From: Mycobacterium sp. GA-1285
GTDB lineage: Bacteria > Actinomycetota > Actinomycetes > Mycobacteriales > Mycobacteriaceae
Assembly: GCF_001499905.1 (NCBI RefSeq)
Contig: NZ_LQIS01000054.1
Coordinates: 1-64,000 of the forward strand
Direction of reading: 5' to 3'
DNA length: 64,000 bases
Numbering within the stretch: position 1 is the stretch's first letter; the number at the start of each line of letters is the position of its first letter. The notes under the pieces were generated by a model. That model was not told the origin of the DNA. It did no database searches and worked only from the letters and a program-made list of their open reading frames with translations. The translations under genes were made by a program, and so were the position numbers. Positions 51,302-58,862 of the stretch are shown here, in pieces.

Positions 51302-52258
51302 CTACCGCCCGACGTGCGCCCAGTGCGGATCGGTCGGTAACGGCCCCCGCTGCAGGGCCCCGGCCACCGCGTCGCGGTAACCGGTGAGGCCGCCGTCCGG
51401 GCGTGCGATCACGTCGTCGATGTCGTGGTCGGCCATCACCGCGTCGCACTCCAACGATTCGATCAGCGGTCGGGCCAGGCCGCCGGGAAGCGGGGTCACC
51501 AAACCGATCCACCAGCTCGCGATTGTCGGTGTGAGCCAAGGTATTACGATCATCACGCGGCGTCGCCGTCCGGACACCTCCGCGTACACCTGCATCGCCT
51601 CGCCGTACTCGAACACGTCGGGCCCGCCGATGTCCCACGTGCGCGAAGAGGGCACCGGAGCAGTGGCGGCCTCCGCCAGATAGTGCAACGCGTCGTCGAC
51701 GGCGATGGGCTGGATCTTGTTGTGCACCCACTTCGGCGTTGTCATCACCGGCAGGCGGTTGGTCAGGTGGCGGATCATCTCGAAAGACGCCGAACCGGCG
51801 CCGATCACGATGCCGGCCTGCAGGACGACGGTTTCGATGCCCGACTCGATCAGGATGTCGCCGACGTCCGTCCGGGACTGCAGGTGCGGGGAGAGGTCGG
51901 TCCCCGTCGGGTGCAGTCCGCCCAGGTACACCAGTCGCTTGACGCCGGCATCGCGGGCGGCCGCCACGACGTTGCGGGCCGAGCGCGCCTCTTCTTCGAC
52001 GAAATTCGGTGAGGTGCCCATCGAGTGCACCAGGTAGTAGACGACATCGATGCCCGCGAAACCGTTTCGCAGCGAGTCCGCGTCACCGAGGTCGCCGCGC
52101 GCCACCTCGACGCGGTCGCGCCACGGCACGCCGTCGAGTTTGTCGGGGTTGCGAGCCAGCGCACGCACCGCGTGGCCGCGGTCGAGCAACGCGGGCACCA
52201 ACCGGCCACCGATGTATCCGGTCGCGCCCGTCACCAAGCAACGGATGTCGTCAGTCAC
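51302..52258 (-). CDS. NAD(P)-binding epimerase-like protein (extended/atypical SDR)
   Basis: A 318-residue protein: LVTGATGYIGGRLVPALL (about residues 7-24), a downstream LARNPDKL, VVYYLVHSMG, and LVYLGGLHPTG. The active-site Tyr of extended SDRs is not clear, which is typical of the NmrA/atypical group. Start set at GTG 52258 (VTDDIRCLVTG); a TTG at 52318 would overlap the upstream cupin gene. It is convergent with purF (13 bp). The function is unknown. Confidence 0.8.
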   Translation of the reverse strand: MTDDIRCLVTGATGYIGGRLVPALLDRGHAVRALARNPDKLDGVPWRDRVEVARGDLGDADSLRNGFAGIDVVYYLVHSMGTSPNFVEEEARSARNVVAAARDAGVKRLVYLGGLHPTGTDLSPHLQSRTDVGDILIESGIETVVLQAGIVIGAGSASFEMIRHLTNRLPVMTTPKWVHNKIQPIAVDDALHYLAEAATAPVPSSRTWDIGGPDVFEYGEAMQVYAEVSGRRRRVMIVIPWLTPTIASWWIGLVTPLPGGLARPLIESLECDAVMADHDIDDVIARPDGGLTGYRDAVAGALQRGPLPTDPHWAHVGR

Positions 52259-52283
52259 CCCGCGGGAATCGCCGGTTTGGCCG

Positions 52284-52727
52284 TCAGGCAAACCCGCAAC
52301 CGGGATCGGGTACGTCAACCGACAGCGGCGTGCCCGTCGGATTGATGTAGAGCACCCACATCACCAACGGCGTCGGACCCAGGTTGCGACCGATGTGCAC
52401 GTTGCCTGGGCCGCTGGCCTCGGTGATGGGCGCGCCCGGCGGATAGACGCCGTCGGGCGCGCAGTTCGCCGCGGCGTCGTGGGTGAGCGTGCCCGCGCGG
52501 ATCACCCCAAACACCCGTCCGTCGTGATAGTGCCACCCGGTGCTGCCGCCGGGCGCGACGGTGATCTCGCGGGTGACGTAGTCGATTCCGTCGACCGTCG
52601 CCTCCGAAAGCGTCCTGGCTTCCACGCCCGACGCCGGTGTCGCATACGCGTCGGCCGGCCCGAAAAACGCCAACGCGACCGCCGTCGACGCGCATACGGC
52701 AGAGGCGGACCAGCGAACTGTTGTCAT
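52284..52727 (-). CDS. Secreted cupin-domain protein
   Basis: A 147-residue protein with a signal peptide (MTTVRWSASAVCASTAVALAF, cleavage near residue 29). The cupin core is APGGSTGWHYHDGRVFGVI with two His, then NCAPDGVYPPGAPI and NVHIGRNLGPTPLVMWVLYI. Metal binding through the HYH residues is likely; catalysis is unknown. It lies 25 bp upstream of the epimerase-like gene in the same direction and diverges from purM. Confidence 0.82.
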   Translation of the reverse strand: MTTVRWSASAVCASTAVALAFFGPADAYATPASGVEARTLSEATVDGIDYVTREITVAPGGSTGWHYHDGRVFGVIRAGTLTHDAAANCAPDGVYPPGAPITEASGPGNVHIGRNLGPTPLVMWVLYINPTGTPLSVDVPDPGCGFA

Positions 52728-52821
52728 GAGCGGTCAGACTGGCACACCGCCGGGCATTCCGTGACATAACCGCATGCGTGACAGCGGCCGAAGGCGGTTA
52801 CCGCAGCGCGGCGAACACCGG

Positions 52822-52827
52822 TAGCCT
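52822..52827 (+). promoter_or_regulatory. Predicted -10 box of purM
   Basis: TAGCCT lies 8 nt before the purM ATG; a leaderless transcript is predicted. Confidence 0.5.
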
Positions 52828-52835
52828 TTACCGCG

Positions 52836-53909
52836 ATGACCGAACGCGCCGAACCTGCCGGCATCTCCTACGCCTCGGCAGGGGTCGACATCGAAGCCGG
52901 TGACCGCGCCGTCGAACTCCTCAAACCGCTCGCCGAAAAGGCGACCAGACCTGAGGTGCGCGGCGGTATCGGCGGGTTCGCGGGACTGTTCGCGCTGCGC
53001 GGCGGCTACCGGGAACCGGTGCTGGCATCCTCCACCGATGGGGTCGGTACCAAGCTCGCGGTGGCCCAGGCGATGGACAAGCACGACACGGTCGGCATCG
53101 ACCTGGTCGCGATGGTCGTTGACGACCTGGTGGTCTGCGGGGCCGAACCGCTGTTCCTACAGGACTACATCGCGGTCGGCCGCACGGTGCCCGAGCGGAT
53201 CAGCGAACTGGTGGCGGGTATCGCGAACGGCTGCCTGCAGGCCGGTTGTGCGCTGCTCGGCGGTGAGACGGCCGAACATCCCGGCCTGATGGCGCCCGAC
53301 CACTACGACATCTCGGCCACCGGCGTGGGCATCGCCGAAGCCGATGACGTGCTGGGCCCGGATCGGGTCAAACCCGGCGACGTGCTGATCGCGATGGCCT
53401 CGACCGGTTTGCACTCGAATGGTTATTCGCTGGCGCGCAAGGTGTTGTTGGAGATCGACCGGATGAACCTGGCCGGCCATGTCGAGGAGTTCGGCCGCAC
53501 GCTCGGCGAGGAACTTCTCGAGCCGACCCGGATCTACGCCAAGGACTGCCTGGCGCTGGCGGCCGAGACCCAGGTTCGTACGTTCTGCCACGTCACCGGC
53601 GGCGGGTTGGCCGGCAACCTCGAACGCGTGATCCCGCACGGCCTGCTTGCCGAAATCGACCGCGGGACGTGGACTCCCGCACCCGTGTTCGCGATGGTCG
53701 GGCAACGCGGGCGGGTCGAGCGTGTCGAGATGGAGCGGACCTTCAACATGGGCGTCGGCATGGTCGCGATCGTCGCGCCCGAAGACACCGACCGTGCCCT
53801 GGCGATCCTGACCGCGCGCCACCTGAACTGCTGGACGCTGGGAACGGTCAAAAAGGGCGGTAAAGACGGCCCCCGAGCCGAACTCGTGGGTCGGCACCCG
53901 CGCTTCTAG
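52836..53909 (+). CDS. purM: Phosphoribosylformylglycinamidine cyclo-ligase (AIR synthetase)
   Basis: A 357-residue ATP-dependent enzyme closing FGAM to AIR. Motifs: ISYASAGVDIEAGDRAVE, STDGVGTKLAVAQ, DLVAMVVDDLVVCGAEPLFLQDY, GGETAEHPGLM, and FCHVTGGGLAGNLERVIP, all as in the PurM superfamily shared with PurL. Full length. It follows the purF region but is separated from it by the divergent cupin/epimerase pair, so it is a separate unit. It is convergent with the DUF3073 gene (2 bp). Confidence 0.96.
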   Translation: MTERAEPAGISYASAGVDIEAGDRAVELLKPLAEKATRPEVRGGIGGFAGLFALRGGYREPVLASSTDGVGTKLAVAQAMDKHDTVGIDLVAMVVDDLVVCGAEPLFLQDYIAVGRTVPERISELVAGIANGCLQAGCALLGGETAEHPGLMAPDHYDISATGVGIAEADDVLGPDRVKPGDVLIAMASTGLHSNGYSLARKVLLEIDRMNLAGHVEEFGRTLGEELLEPTRIYAKDCLALAAETQVRTFCHVTGGGLAGNLERVIPHGLLAEIDRGTWTPAPVFAMVGQRGRVERVEMERTFNMGVGMVAIVAPEDTDRALAILTARHLNCWTLGTVKKGGKDGPRAELVGRHPRF

Positions 53910-53911
53910 GG

Positions 53912-54091
53912 TCAGCGGCGCCAGTCGTCCTCATCGACCCACTCGTCGGCCACCGGGTCGGTGCCGTTCAGGTCGTTTTCGGAAGCGCCCGACAGCTCTT
54001 GCTGAAGCCGCTTTAAGTCGGTCTGCGGTGAGCTGTATTTGAGCTCACGAGCAACCTTGGTCTGCTTTGCCTTCGCCCGGCCGCGGCCCAT
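53912..54091 (-). CDS. DUF3073 family small protein (Rv0810c homologue)
   Basis: A 59-residue, highly charged protein: the basic start GRGRAKAKQTKVARELKYSS and acidic end DEWVDEDDWRR define DUF3073, which is conserved in actinobacteria with unknown function. The ATG at 54091 gives the family length; the open frame to 54127 is spurious. No membrane segment. The 122 bp upstream (to the ygfZ-like stop at 54214) hold its promoter but no other gene. Confidence 0.88.
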   Translation of the reverse strand: MGRGRAKAKQTKVARELKYSSPQTDLKRLQQELSGASENDLNGTDPVADEWVDEDDWRR

Positions 54092-54213
54092 GGGGGGACC
54101 CCCTCGCGCAATAACGGAGCGGCCCAATTGGTAGGCGGCTCCGATCTGATCTGTCTTTTATCGTCCTGCCGACACTTTACCGTGCCCGGCCCCGCGGCGC
54201 TGGCAGGCCCTCG

Positions 54214-55293
54214 TCACGGTCGTGCCCCGCCTCGCAGCTGTTCGACCGCTCGCCGCCCGGCACCCGCGACGTCGGGTGGGGGCAGCGAGTCCGCGTCGAT
54301 GACGGCGGGCACCCCGTCGACGGTCAACTCGGTGTCCGCGGGCAGGCCGCGCTTGAGCAGTGCCAGCGCCACCGGCCCCTCGTCGACGTGGTCGACGACC
54401 GTGCCGAGACGGCCTACGACCCGGCTGCCGGCCAGCACCTGGTCACCGGTGGCCGGTCGGTCGCTGGAACCGTCGAGGTGCAGAAGGACCAGCATTCGGG
54501 GCGGTTTCCCGAGGTTGTGCACCCGCGCTACCGTCTCCTGCCCGCGGTAGCAGCCCTTGTCCAGATGCACGGCGCGGCCGATCCAGCCGACCTCGTGCGG
54601 GATCGTCCGCTCGTCGGTGTCGACTCCCAATCGTGGCCGCAGGCCCGCCACGCGGTGCGCCTCGTAGGTCCACATCCCGGCCGGGCGGACCCCGGCATCG
54701 GTGAGCCGCCGCCACCGCGGTTGCACCTCGGACCGTGGGATGACGAGGTCCACTTCGAGTTCACCGTCCGCGAGACCGTCGAGACGACGCAGGAAGCCAC
54801 CGTCGGCGAGCGCGACAGCCGTCCGTTCGGCCGGTAGCGAACCGACACCGAGCGCATCGAGCACCTCGCGGTCACCCAGCCGCGGCCCGAGCAGGGACAA
54901 CACCGCAAGATCGGCAGCTTCCACCGCGACGTCGGACCAGAACACCATCTTGCGCAGGTAGCCCAGCAGCGGCTCGCGTCGCGACGGTTCGGTGTCGAGA
55001 TAGGTGATGTCGCCGAGTTCTGTTTGCACCCAGTGATCTTCGACACGGCCCTGCCCGTCGAGGCTGAGATTCTCGGTGACGGCGCCGTCGGGTAACTCGC
55101 TGACGTGCTGCGTGGTGAGGTTGTGCAGCCACGTCTTGCGGTCGGCGCCCGTGATCGTGAGTACGGCCCGATGCGAGCGGTCCACGACGACGGCGCTTTC
55201 GGCCGCGGCACGCTGTTCGCCGAGCGGGTCGCCGTAATGCCATACGGCGCCGGCGTCGGGTCCGGTGTCGGGAGCAGGGACGGCAGCTGACAT
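54214..55293 (-). CDS. YgfZ/GcvT-domain folate-binding protein (Rv0811c homologue)
   Basis: A 359-residue protein with the YgfZ signature KGCYRGQETVAR (about residues 246-257; the Cys is essential in E. coli YgfZ) and an N-terminal aminomethyltransferase-like fold (VVDRSHRAVLTITGADRKTWLH). Members help maintain iron-sulfur enzymes in a folate-dependent way. It diverges from pabC, which makes the p-aminobenzoate of folate; the shared promoter region (52 bp) therefore links two folate-related genes. Confidence 0.9.
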   Translation of the reverse strand: MSAAVPAPDTGPDAGAVWHYGDPLGEQRAAAESAVVVDRSHRAVLTITGADRKTWLHNLTTQHVSELPDGAVTENLSLDGQGRVEDHWVQTELGDITYLDTEPSRREPLLGYLRKMVFWSDVAVEAADLAVLSLLGPRLGDREVLDALGVGSLPAERTAVALADGGFLRRLDGLADGELEVDLVIPRSEVQPRWRRLTDAGVRPAGMWTYEAHRVAGLRPRLGVDTDERTIPHEVGWIGRAVHLDKGCYRGQETVARVHNLGKPPRMLVLLHLDGSSDRPATGDQVLAGSRVVGRLGTVVDHVDEGPVALALLKRGLPADTELTVDGVPAVIDADSLPPPDVAGAGRRAVEQLRGGARP

Positions 55294-55331
55294 AGGTCAA
55301 CTCTACGTTCGGGCGCGCGGCGCGCCGGGGC

Positions 55332-55337
55332 TACGCT
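55332..55337 (+). promoter_or_regulatory. Predicted -10 box of pabC
   Basis: TACGCT lies 8 nt before the ATG at 55346, predicting a leaderless transcript and supporting this start over the open frame extending to 55265. Confidence 0.5.
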
Positions 55338-55345
55338 GTGGGCCC

Positions 55346-56233
55346 ATGGCTGGCGAACCCGGGGTTGTGGTGACGCTCGACGGGAGACTGCACGAACCGG
55401 CGGCGCCACTGCTGCATGCCGACGACCTGGCGGCGGTCCGCGGCGACGGCGTCTTCGAGACGCTGCTGATCCGCGACGGACGGCCGTGCCTGCTCGAAGC
55501 ACACCTGTCCCGGCTCACGCAGTCGGCGCGGATGGTCGACCTCCCCGACCCCGACTTGCCGCGCTGGCGGTCGGCGGTGTCCGCAGCAGTGGCGCAATGG
55601 ACCTCGCGAACCGGCGAGGAGGGCGTGCTGCGGTTGGTGTACAGCAGGGGGCGGGAAAGCGGTTCACCTCCGACGGCGTTCGCCACGATCGGATCGTTAC
55701 CCGCGCGGGTAACCGAGGTGCGTCGTAACGGCCTTGCCGCGCTGACCCTGGCGCGCGGACTCTCGTCCGACGGCACGGGCGACATGCCGTGGCTGCTTGC
55801 CGGTGCGAAAACGCTGTCCTATGCGGTCAACATGGCTGCGCTGCGACATGCCGAACGGCACGGCGCGGGCGACGTGATCTTCGTGGGCACCGACGGGTTC
55901 ATTCTCGAGGGGCCGCGATCGACTGTCGTGATCGCCGCCGAATCCGAGCCCGGTGCCGGCGATATCGCGTTCTTCACGCCACCGCCGTGGTTCCCGATTC
56001 TCCGCGGCACCACGCAGCAGGCGTTGTTCGAGGTCGCCCGCGACAAGGGATACGACTGCGACTACCGTTCGCTGCGGCCAGCGGATCTGCTTACGGCACA
56101 AGGCGTTTGGTTGGTGTCGAGCATCACGCTGGCGGCGCGGGTGCACACCCTCGACGGGACACCTCTCACGCCGAGCCCGCTGGCGGCCGAATTCGCCGAA
56201 CTCGTCGACGCCGCGATCGTGCGCGATCGCTGA
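55346..56233 (+). CDS. pabC: Aminodeoxychorismate lyase / class IV aminotransferase (Rv0812 homologue)
   Basis: A 295-residue fold-type IV PLP enzyme. The PLP lysine is in LLAGAKTLSYAVNM (about residue 154). Other features are RGDGVFETLLIRDG, EAHLSRL and GFILEGPRSTVVI, and GTTQQALFEVA near the C-terminus. Expected to release pyruvate from aminodeoxychorismate to give p-aminobenzoate; some relatives are D-amino-acid or branched-chain transaminases, so activity is assigned by homology. It diverges from ygfZ. Confidence 0.85.
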   Translation: MAGEPGVVVTLDGRLHEPAAPLLHADDLAAVRGDGVFETLLIRDGRPCLLEAHLSRLTQSARMVDLPDPDLPRWRSAVSAAVAQWTSRTGEEGVLRLVYSRGRESGSPPTAFATIGSLPARVTEVRRNGLAALTLARGLSSDGTGDMPWLLAGAKTLSYAVNMAALRHAERHGAGDVIFVGTDGFILEGPRSTVVIAAESEPGAGDIAFFTPPPWFPILRGTTQQALFEVARDKGYDCDYRSLRPADLLTAQGVWLVSSITLAARVHTLDGTPLTPSPLAAEFAELVDAAIVRDR

Positions 56234-56319
56234 ACGCTGAATCGCCCGAAATCCGGTTGTCGCCTCTTTCGTGCGCGGGTAGCGTCGCTCGTACACAGGA
56301 GAGGAGGTGGTCCGAGATT

Positions 56320-56358
56320 TTGAGTGACTTATGGACTTGTGAGGTGGCTGCGAGCTAG
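56320..56358 (+). CDS. Micro-ORF of 12 codons (MSDLWTCEVAAS)
   Basis: TTG start, reading MSDLWTCEVAAS then TAG. It is preceded by GGAGGTGG with a 9-nt spacing, an almost ideal ribosome-binding site out of proportion to the ORF size. It is followed at once by RNA segments able to form alternative stems. Leader peptides with Trp and Cys codons are used in attenuation, but here no gene lies downstream on the same strand. Translation is inferred. Confidence 0.4.
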   Translation: MSDLWTCEVAAS

Positions 56359-56427
56359 CAGCGCCAGGGGAATGAGCGCACAGCTCTTCGCGTCCTGCGC
56401 GCGCTGGCGAATTCCCCGCAGTCACCC

Positions 56428-56477
56428 GGCCCCCGAGCCCCTCGGTCTTGTCCGCCAGGAACACACGCTCGGGGGCC
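56428..56477. terminator. 11-bp GC-rich hairpin between pabC side and lipoprotein gene
   Basis: GGCCCCCGAGC (56428-56438) pairs perfectly with GCTCGGGGGCC (56467-56477), with a 28-nt loop. It lies between convergent units (plus-strand pabC/leader and the minus-strand lipoprotein gene ending at 56509) and can serve both. Confidence 0.5.
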
Positions 56478-56508
56478 GACCCATATCTGGCCGCCGAATC
56501 GGTGCGGT

Positions 56509-56823
56509 TCAGCCGGCGGGTCCCGGTGCGAACGTGGCACACGCCTGCATGGCCTCGTTCCACGCGTCGGCGTCGACGCCTGGCGGTGGGCCCGCAGGTC
56601 CGGGCGCCGCGGGTACGCCGTGATCGGCCAGGCACTCCGCCAGCGAACCGTGACCGGCAGGGGCTTCGGAGGTGGTGGTCTGAGCCGGCGCCTCGGAGGA
56701 CGTGGTGGTCTGGGTCGGGGTCTCGGAGGTGGTGGTCTGCGGCTCGGCCGGTGGTTCGGACCCGCAACCTGCGAGCGCTACGGCCGCGGCGAGGCCCCCG
56801 ACGAACAAAGTCGCGCGCATCAT
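56509..56823 (-). CDS. Small lipoprotein with Thr-rich linker
   Basis: A 104-residue predicted lipoprotein. Signal peptide MMRATLFVGGLAAAVALAGC with lipobox LAGC (Cys at residue 20). It is followed by a Thr/Ser/Pro-rich linker with three TQTTTS/AQTTTS-like repeats (about residues 28-60), and then a small globular end with two Cys (ECLADHGVPAAP; QACATFAPG) that could form a disulfide. The ATG at 56823 overlaps the nitrobindin stop (ATGA). The function is unknown. Confidence 0.75.
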   Translation of the reverse strand: MMRATLFVGGLAAAVALAGCGSEPPAEPQTTTSETPTQTTTSSEAPAQTTTSEAPAGHGSLAECLADHGVPAAPGPAGPPPGVDADAWNEAMQACATFAPGPAG

Positions 56824-57449
56824 CCGGCGAACCTCGACAGCCGGGCCGACAGGTGGGGGACCAGACCGCCGTCGGCGTCGACCCGCTCCTCGACGTAGGC
56901 CAGATCTCCGCCCTCGACGATGCCGTACAGCCGTTTGGCGCCACCGACCAGCATGCCGGACTTGCTGCGTGCCAACGCGTCGGTGGCCAGTTCCCACGAC
57001 GACTGGGAGCGGGGGCGGCCGTAGAACAGCTCGATGTAGCCCGCGGAATGGGCCAGCAGCAATTCGATGGCCTGGGACTCGGAAGGATCTGTCGGATCGG
57101 CGATGAATCGCCAGAAACCGGACTCGCGCAGCGTGTGCGCCTCGTAGTCGCCGGATTCGCTGAGCCGCCACGAGCGCGCTTCCCAGATCAGGTAGTCGCC
57201 CCCGTCATGGGCGACCACGATCTGCTGGCCGAACCGGTAATCGCCGTCGGCGCCGCGACCCTCACCCTCACCACGCCAGACGCCGACGAGCGGCAGCAGC
57301 GCCAGTAGGGCGTCGTTGAGGTTCGCGCCCTCGCGGAGGTTCGCGGTGTCGGGGGGCGCTGGGAGATCGCCGAAGACCGGGATGTTGCGAGCGGCGGTCG
57401 TTTTCGCGCGTTCCGCCGCGGCCGCTAATGCGTCGTCTCCGGACGTCAC
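56820..57449 (-). CDS. Nitrobindin-like heme-binding protein (Rv0813c homologue)
   Basis: A 209-residue beta-barrel protein of the THAP4/nitrobindin family. LVGVWRGEGEGRG with GDYRFGQQIVVAHDGG is the diagnostic GxWxGxG region, and WRLSESGDYEAHTLRESGFW follows. The family binds heme through a C-terminal His and reacts with NO or peroxynitrite; in this copy the expected His near the end is in LVPHLSARL. M. tuberculosis Rv0813c has the same fold. The GTG start overlaps the stop of a small membrane-protein gene (GTGA). Confidence 0.9.
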   Translation of the reverse strand: MTSGDDALAAAAERAKTTAARNIPVFGDLPAPPDTANLREGANLNDALLALLPLVGVWRGEGEGRGADGDYRFGQQIVVAHDGGDYLIWEARSWRLSESGDYEAHTLRESGFWRFIADPTDPSESQAIELLLAHSAGYIELFYGRPRSQSSWELATDALARSKSGMLVGGAKRLYGIVEGGDLAYVEERVDADGGLVPHLSARLSRFAG

Positions 57450-57550
57450 GACTCGTCGGTGATCAGCCGGTACACCGTGTACAACGCGAACCAGGTGATC
57501 ACCAGAGTCGCGGCAACGAGCAGGAGTTCGAAGAACAGCACCACGGGCAC
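57446..57550 (-). CDS. Small single-pass membrane protein, 34 residues
   Basis: Start at GTG 57550, reading MPVVLFFELLLVAATLVITW then a short tail with FALYTVYRLITDES. One hydrophobic helix covers most of the protein. It overlaps the nitrobindin gene by GTGA, so it looks like the first gene of a three-gene operon (membrane peptide, nitrobindin, lipoprotein). The open frame extends to 57661, but that part has no coding character and would run into the hairpin at 57625-57671. Confidence 0.6.
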   Translation of the reverse strand: MPVVLFFELLLVAATLVITWFALYTVYRLITDES

Positions 57551-57624
57551 GAGTCTAGTCGGCCGCGCGGGGCCGAGCGCGTCGGCCCAGGCGCCGGATG
57601 AGGCGTCGGCCTTGCGCGCCGAAA

Positions 57625-57671
57625 CTGAACTTGTGTGCGAAATGCTCGCGGTTCGTCGCACACAAGTTCAG
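57625..57671. terminator. 16-bp perfect hairpin downstream of the SseC-like gene
   Basis: CTGAACTTGTGTGCGA (57625-57640) and its exact complement at 57656-57671, with a 15-nt loop. It begins 18 bp after the stop of the SseC-like gene (minus strand) and should end the cysA2-sseC transcript. The core resembles the hairpin at 28639-28691. Confidence 0.55.
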
Positions 57672-57688
57672 GTTCGAGCCGAAACGCG

Positions 57689-57991
57689 TCAGGCGACCTT
57701 GACGTCGACCTCGTGGATACCGGCGCCGGACGGCGCGACGACGGCGTCGCCGTTACCGACCTTCGACAGTGCGCGCAGCGTCCAGGTGCCGGGCGCGGCG
57801 AAGAACCGGAAGTCGCCGGTGGCCGACGCGACCACCTCGGCGGTGAACTCGTCCGAGCTGTCGAGCAGGCGCACGAACGCGCCGCCGACGGCCTGACCGG
57901 ATCCGTCCACGACGCGACCGGTGATCACCGTCTCCTTTTCCAAGTCGACGCTGGCGGGCAACGTCAGTCCTTGCTTAGGGGCAGAGCACAT
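57689..57991 (-). CDS. sseC: DUF1416 / SseC-like sulfur-metabolism protein
   Basis: A 100-residue protein: MCSAPKQGLTLPASVDLEKE at the start, GRVVDGSGQAVGGAFVRLLD (carboxypeptidase-regulatory-like beta-sandwich) and FFAAPGTWTLRAL. It equals the mycobacterial SseC family, always paired with the CysA/SseA-type sulfurtransferase. It starts 1 bp after the cysA2 stop. Biochemical role unknown. Confidence 0.9.
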   Translation of the reverse strand: MCSAPKQGLTLPASVDLEKETVITGRVVDGSGQAVGGAFVRLLDSSDEFTAEVVASATGDFRFFAAPGTWTLRALSKVGNGDAVVAPSGAGIHEVDVKVA

Positions 57992-57992
57992 A

Positions 57993-58826
57993 TCAACTTC
58001 CCAACTCGATCGGGGCACCCACCAGGGAGCCGTATTCCGTCCAACTGCCGTCGTAGTTCTTGACGTTCTTGTGTCCCAACAACTCCTGCAGCACGAACCA
58101 GGTGTGCGATGAGCGCTCACCGATGCGGCAGTACGCGATGGTCTCCTTCTCGCCGTCCAGCCCGGCCTCGGCGTACAACTTCTCCAGCGCCTCATCGGAC
58201 TTGAAGGTGCCGTCGTCGTTGGCCGCCTTGCTCCACGGAACGTTGATGGCGCCAGGGATATGCCCGGGGCGCTGGCTCTGCTCCTGGGGCAGGTGCGCCG
58301 GAGCCAGGATCTTGCCGGAGAACTCGTCGGGGGAGCGCACGTCGACGAGGTTCTTGTTGTTGATCGCCGCGATCACCTCGTCGCGGAAGGCCCGGATGCT
58401 GTTGTCGGGCGCCTTGGCGGTGTAGCTGGTGGCGGGCCGCTTGACGACCTCGGTGGACAGTGGACGCCCGTCGAGCTCCCACTTCTTGCGGCCGCCGTCG
58501 AGCAGCTTGACGTCCTGGTGCCCGTACAGCTTGAAGTACCAGTAGGCGTACGCGGCGAACCAGTTGTTGTTGCCGCCGTACAGGACCACGGTGTCGTCGT
58601 TGGAGATGCCGCGTTCGCTGAGCAGCTTCGAAAACTGCTGCTGGTCAACGAAATCGCGGCGTACCGGATCTTGGAGGTCGGTCTTCCAGTCGATCTTGAC
58701 GGCCCCCTCGATGTGGCCGTCGTCGTAGGCGCTGGTGTCTTCGTCGACCTCGACGAACACGATGTTCGGTGCGTTGAGATTGCTCTCGGCCCAGTCAGCC
58801 GTGACCAGGACGTCGGAGCGTGCCAT
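57993..58826 (-). CDS. cysA2: Thiosulfate sulfurtransferase (rhodanese), CysA2/SseA family
   Basis: A 277-residue tandem-rhodanese protein. The N-terminal inactive domain is followed by the C-terminal catalytic domain with the Cys in IAYCRIGERSSHTWF (about residue 233). Other features are VLYGGNNNWFAAYAYWYFKLYG and the DVRSPDEFSGK loop. It transfers sulfur from thiosulfate to thiol or cyanide acceptors. A GGAAAGGAT ribosome-binding site precedes the ATG. It is in one operon with DUF4395 and SseC, downstream of a poly-Cys upstream ORF. Confidence 0.94.
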   Translation of the reverse strand: MARSDVLVTADWAESNLNAPNIVFVEVDEDTSAYDDGHIEGAVKIDWKTDLQDPVRRDFVDQQQFSKLLSERGISNDDTVVLYGGNNNWFAAYAYWYFKLYGHQDVKLLDGGRKKWELDGRPLSTEVVKRPATSYTAKAPDNSIRAFRDEVIAAINNKNLVDVRSPDEFSGKILAPAHLPQEQSQRPGHIPGAINVPWSKAANDDGTFKSDEALEKLYAEAGLDGEKETIAYCRIGERSSHTWFVLQELLGHKNVKNYDGSWTEYGSLVGAPIELGS

Positions 58827-58862
58827 AGAGGAAATCCTTTCGGTTGCTTCAGGTTTGAAGTT

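Larger units (their letters stand above)
56303..56477 (+). ncRNA. Structured leader-like segment with extended anti-Shine-Dalgarno complement
   Basis: The 275 bp between pabC and the convergent lipoprotein gene hold no ordinary gene but strong signals. GGAGGTGGTCC (56303-56313) pairs with nearly the whole 16S rRNA 3' end. A 12-codon ORF follows 9 nt after the SD core. CGCCAG (56362-56367) can pair with CTGGCG (56404-56409), or GGGGAAT (56367-56373) with ATTCCCC (56411-56417); because of their order the two stems exclude each other. A strong hairpin ends the segment. It may be a regulatory RNA or an attenuated leader whose downstream gene is absent. The boundaries are approximate. Confidence 0.45.

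Noticed and set aside
56303..56313. Fragment of 16S rRNA 3' end
   Set aside because: Only about 11 bases match the SD/anti-SD region; flanking sequence has no rRNA character, so it is better read as a strong ribosome-binding site.
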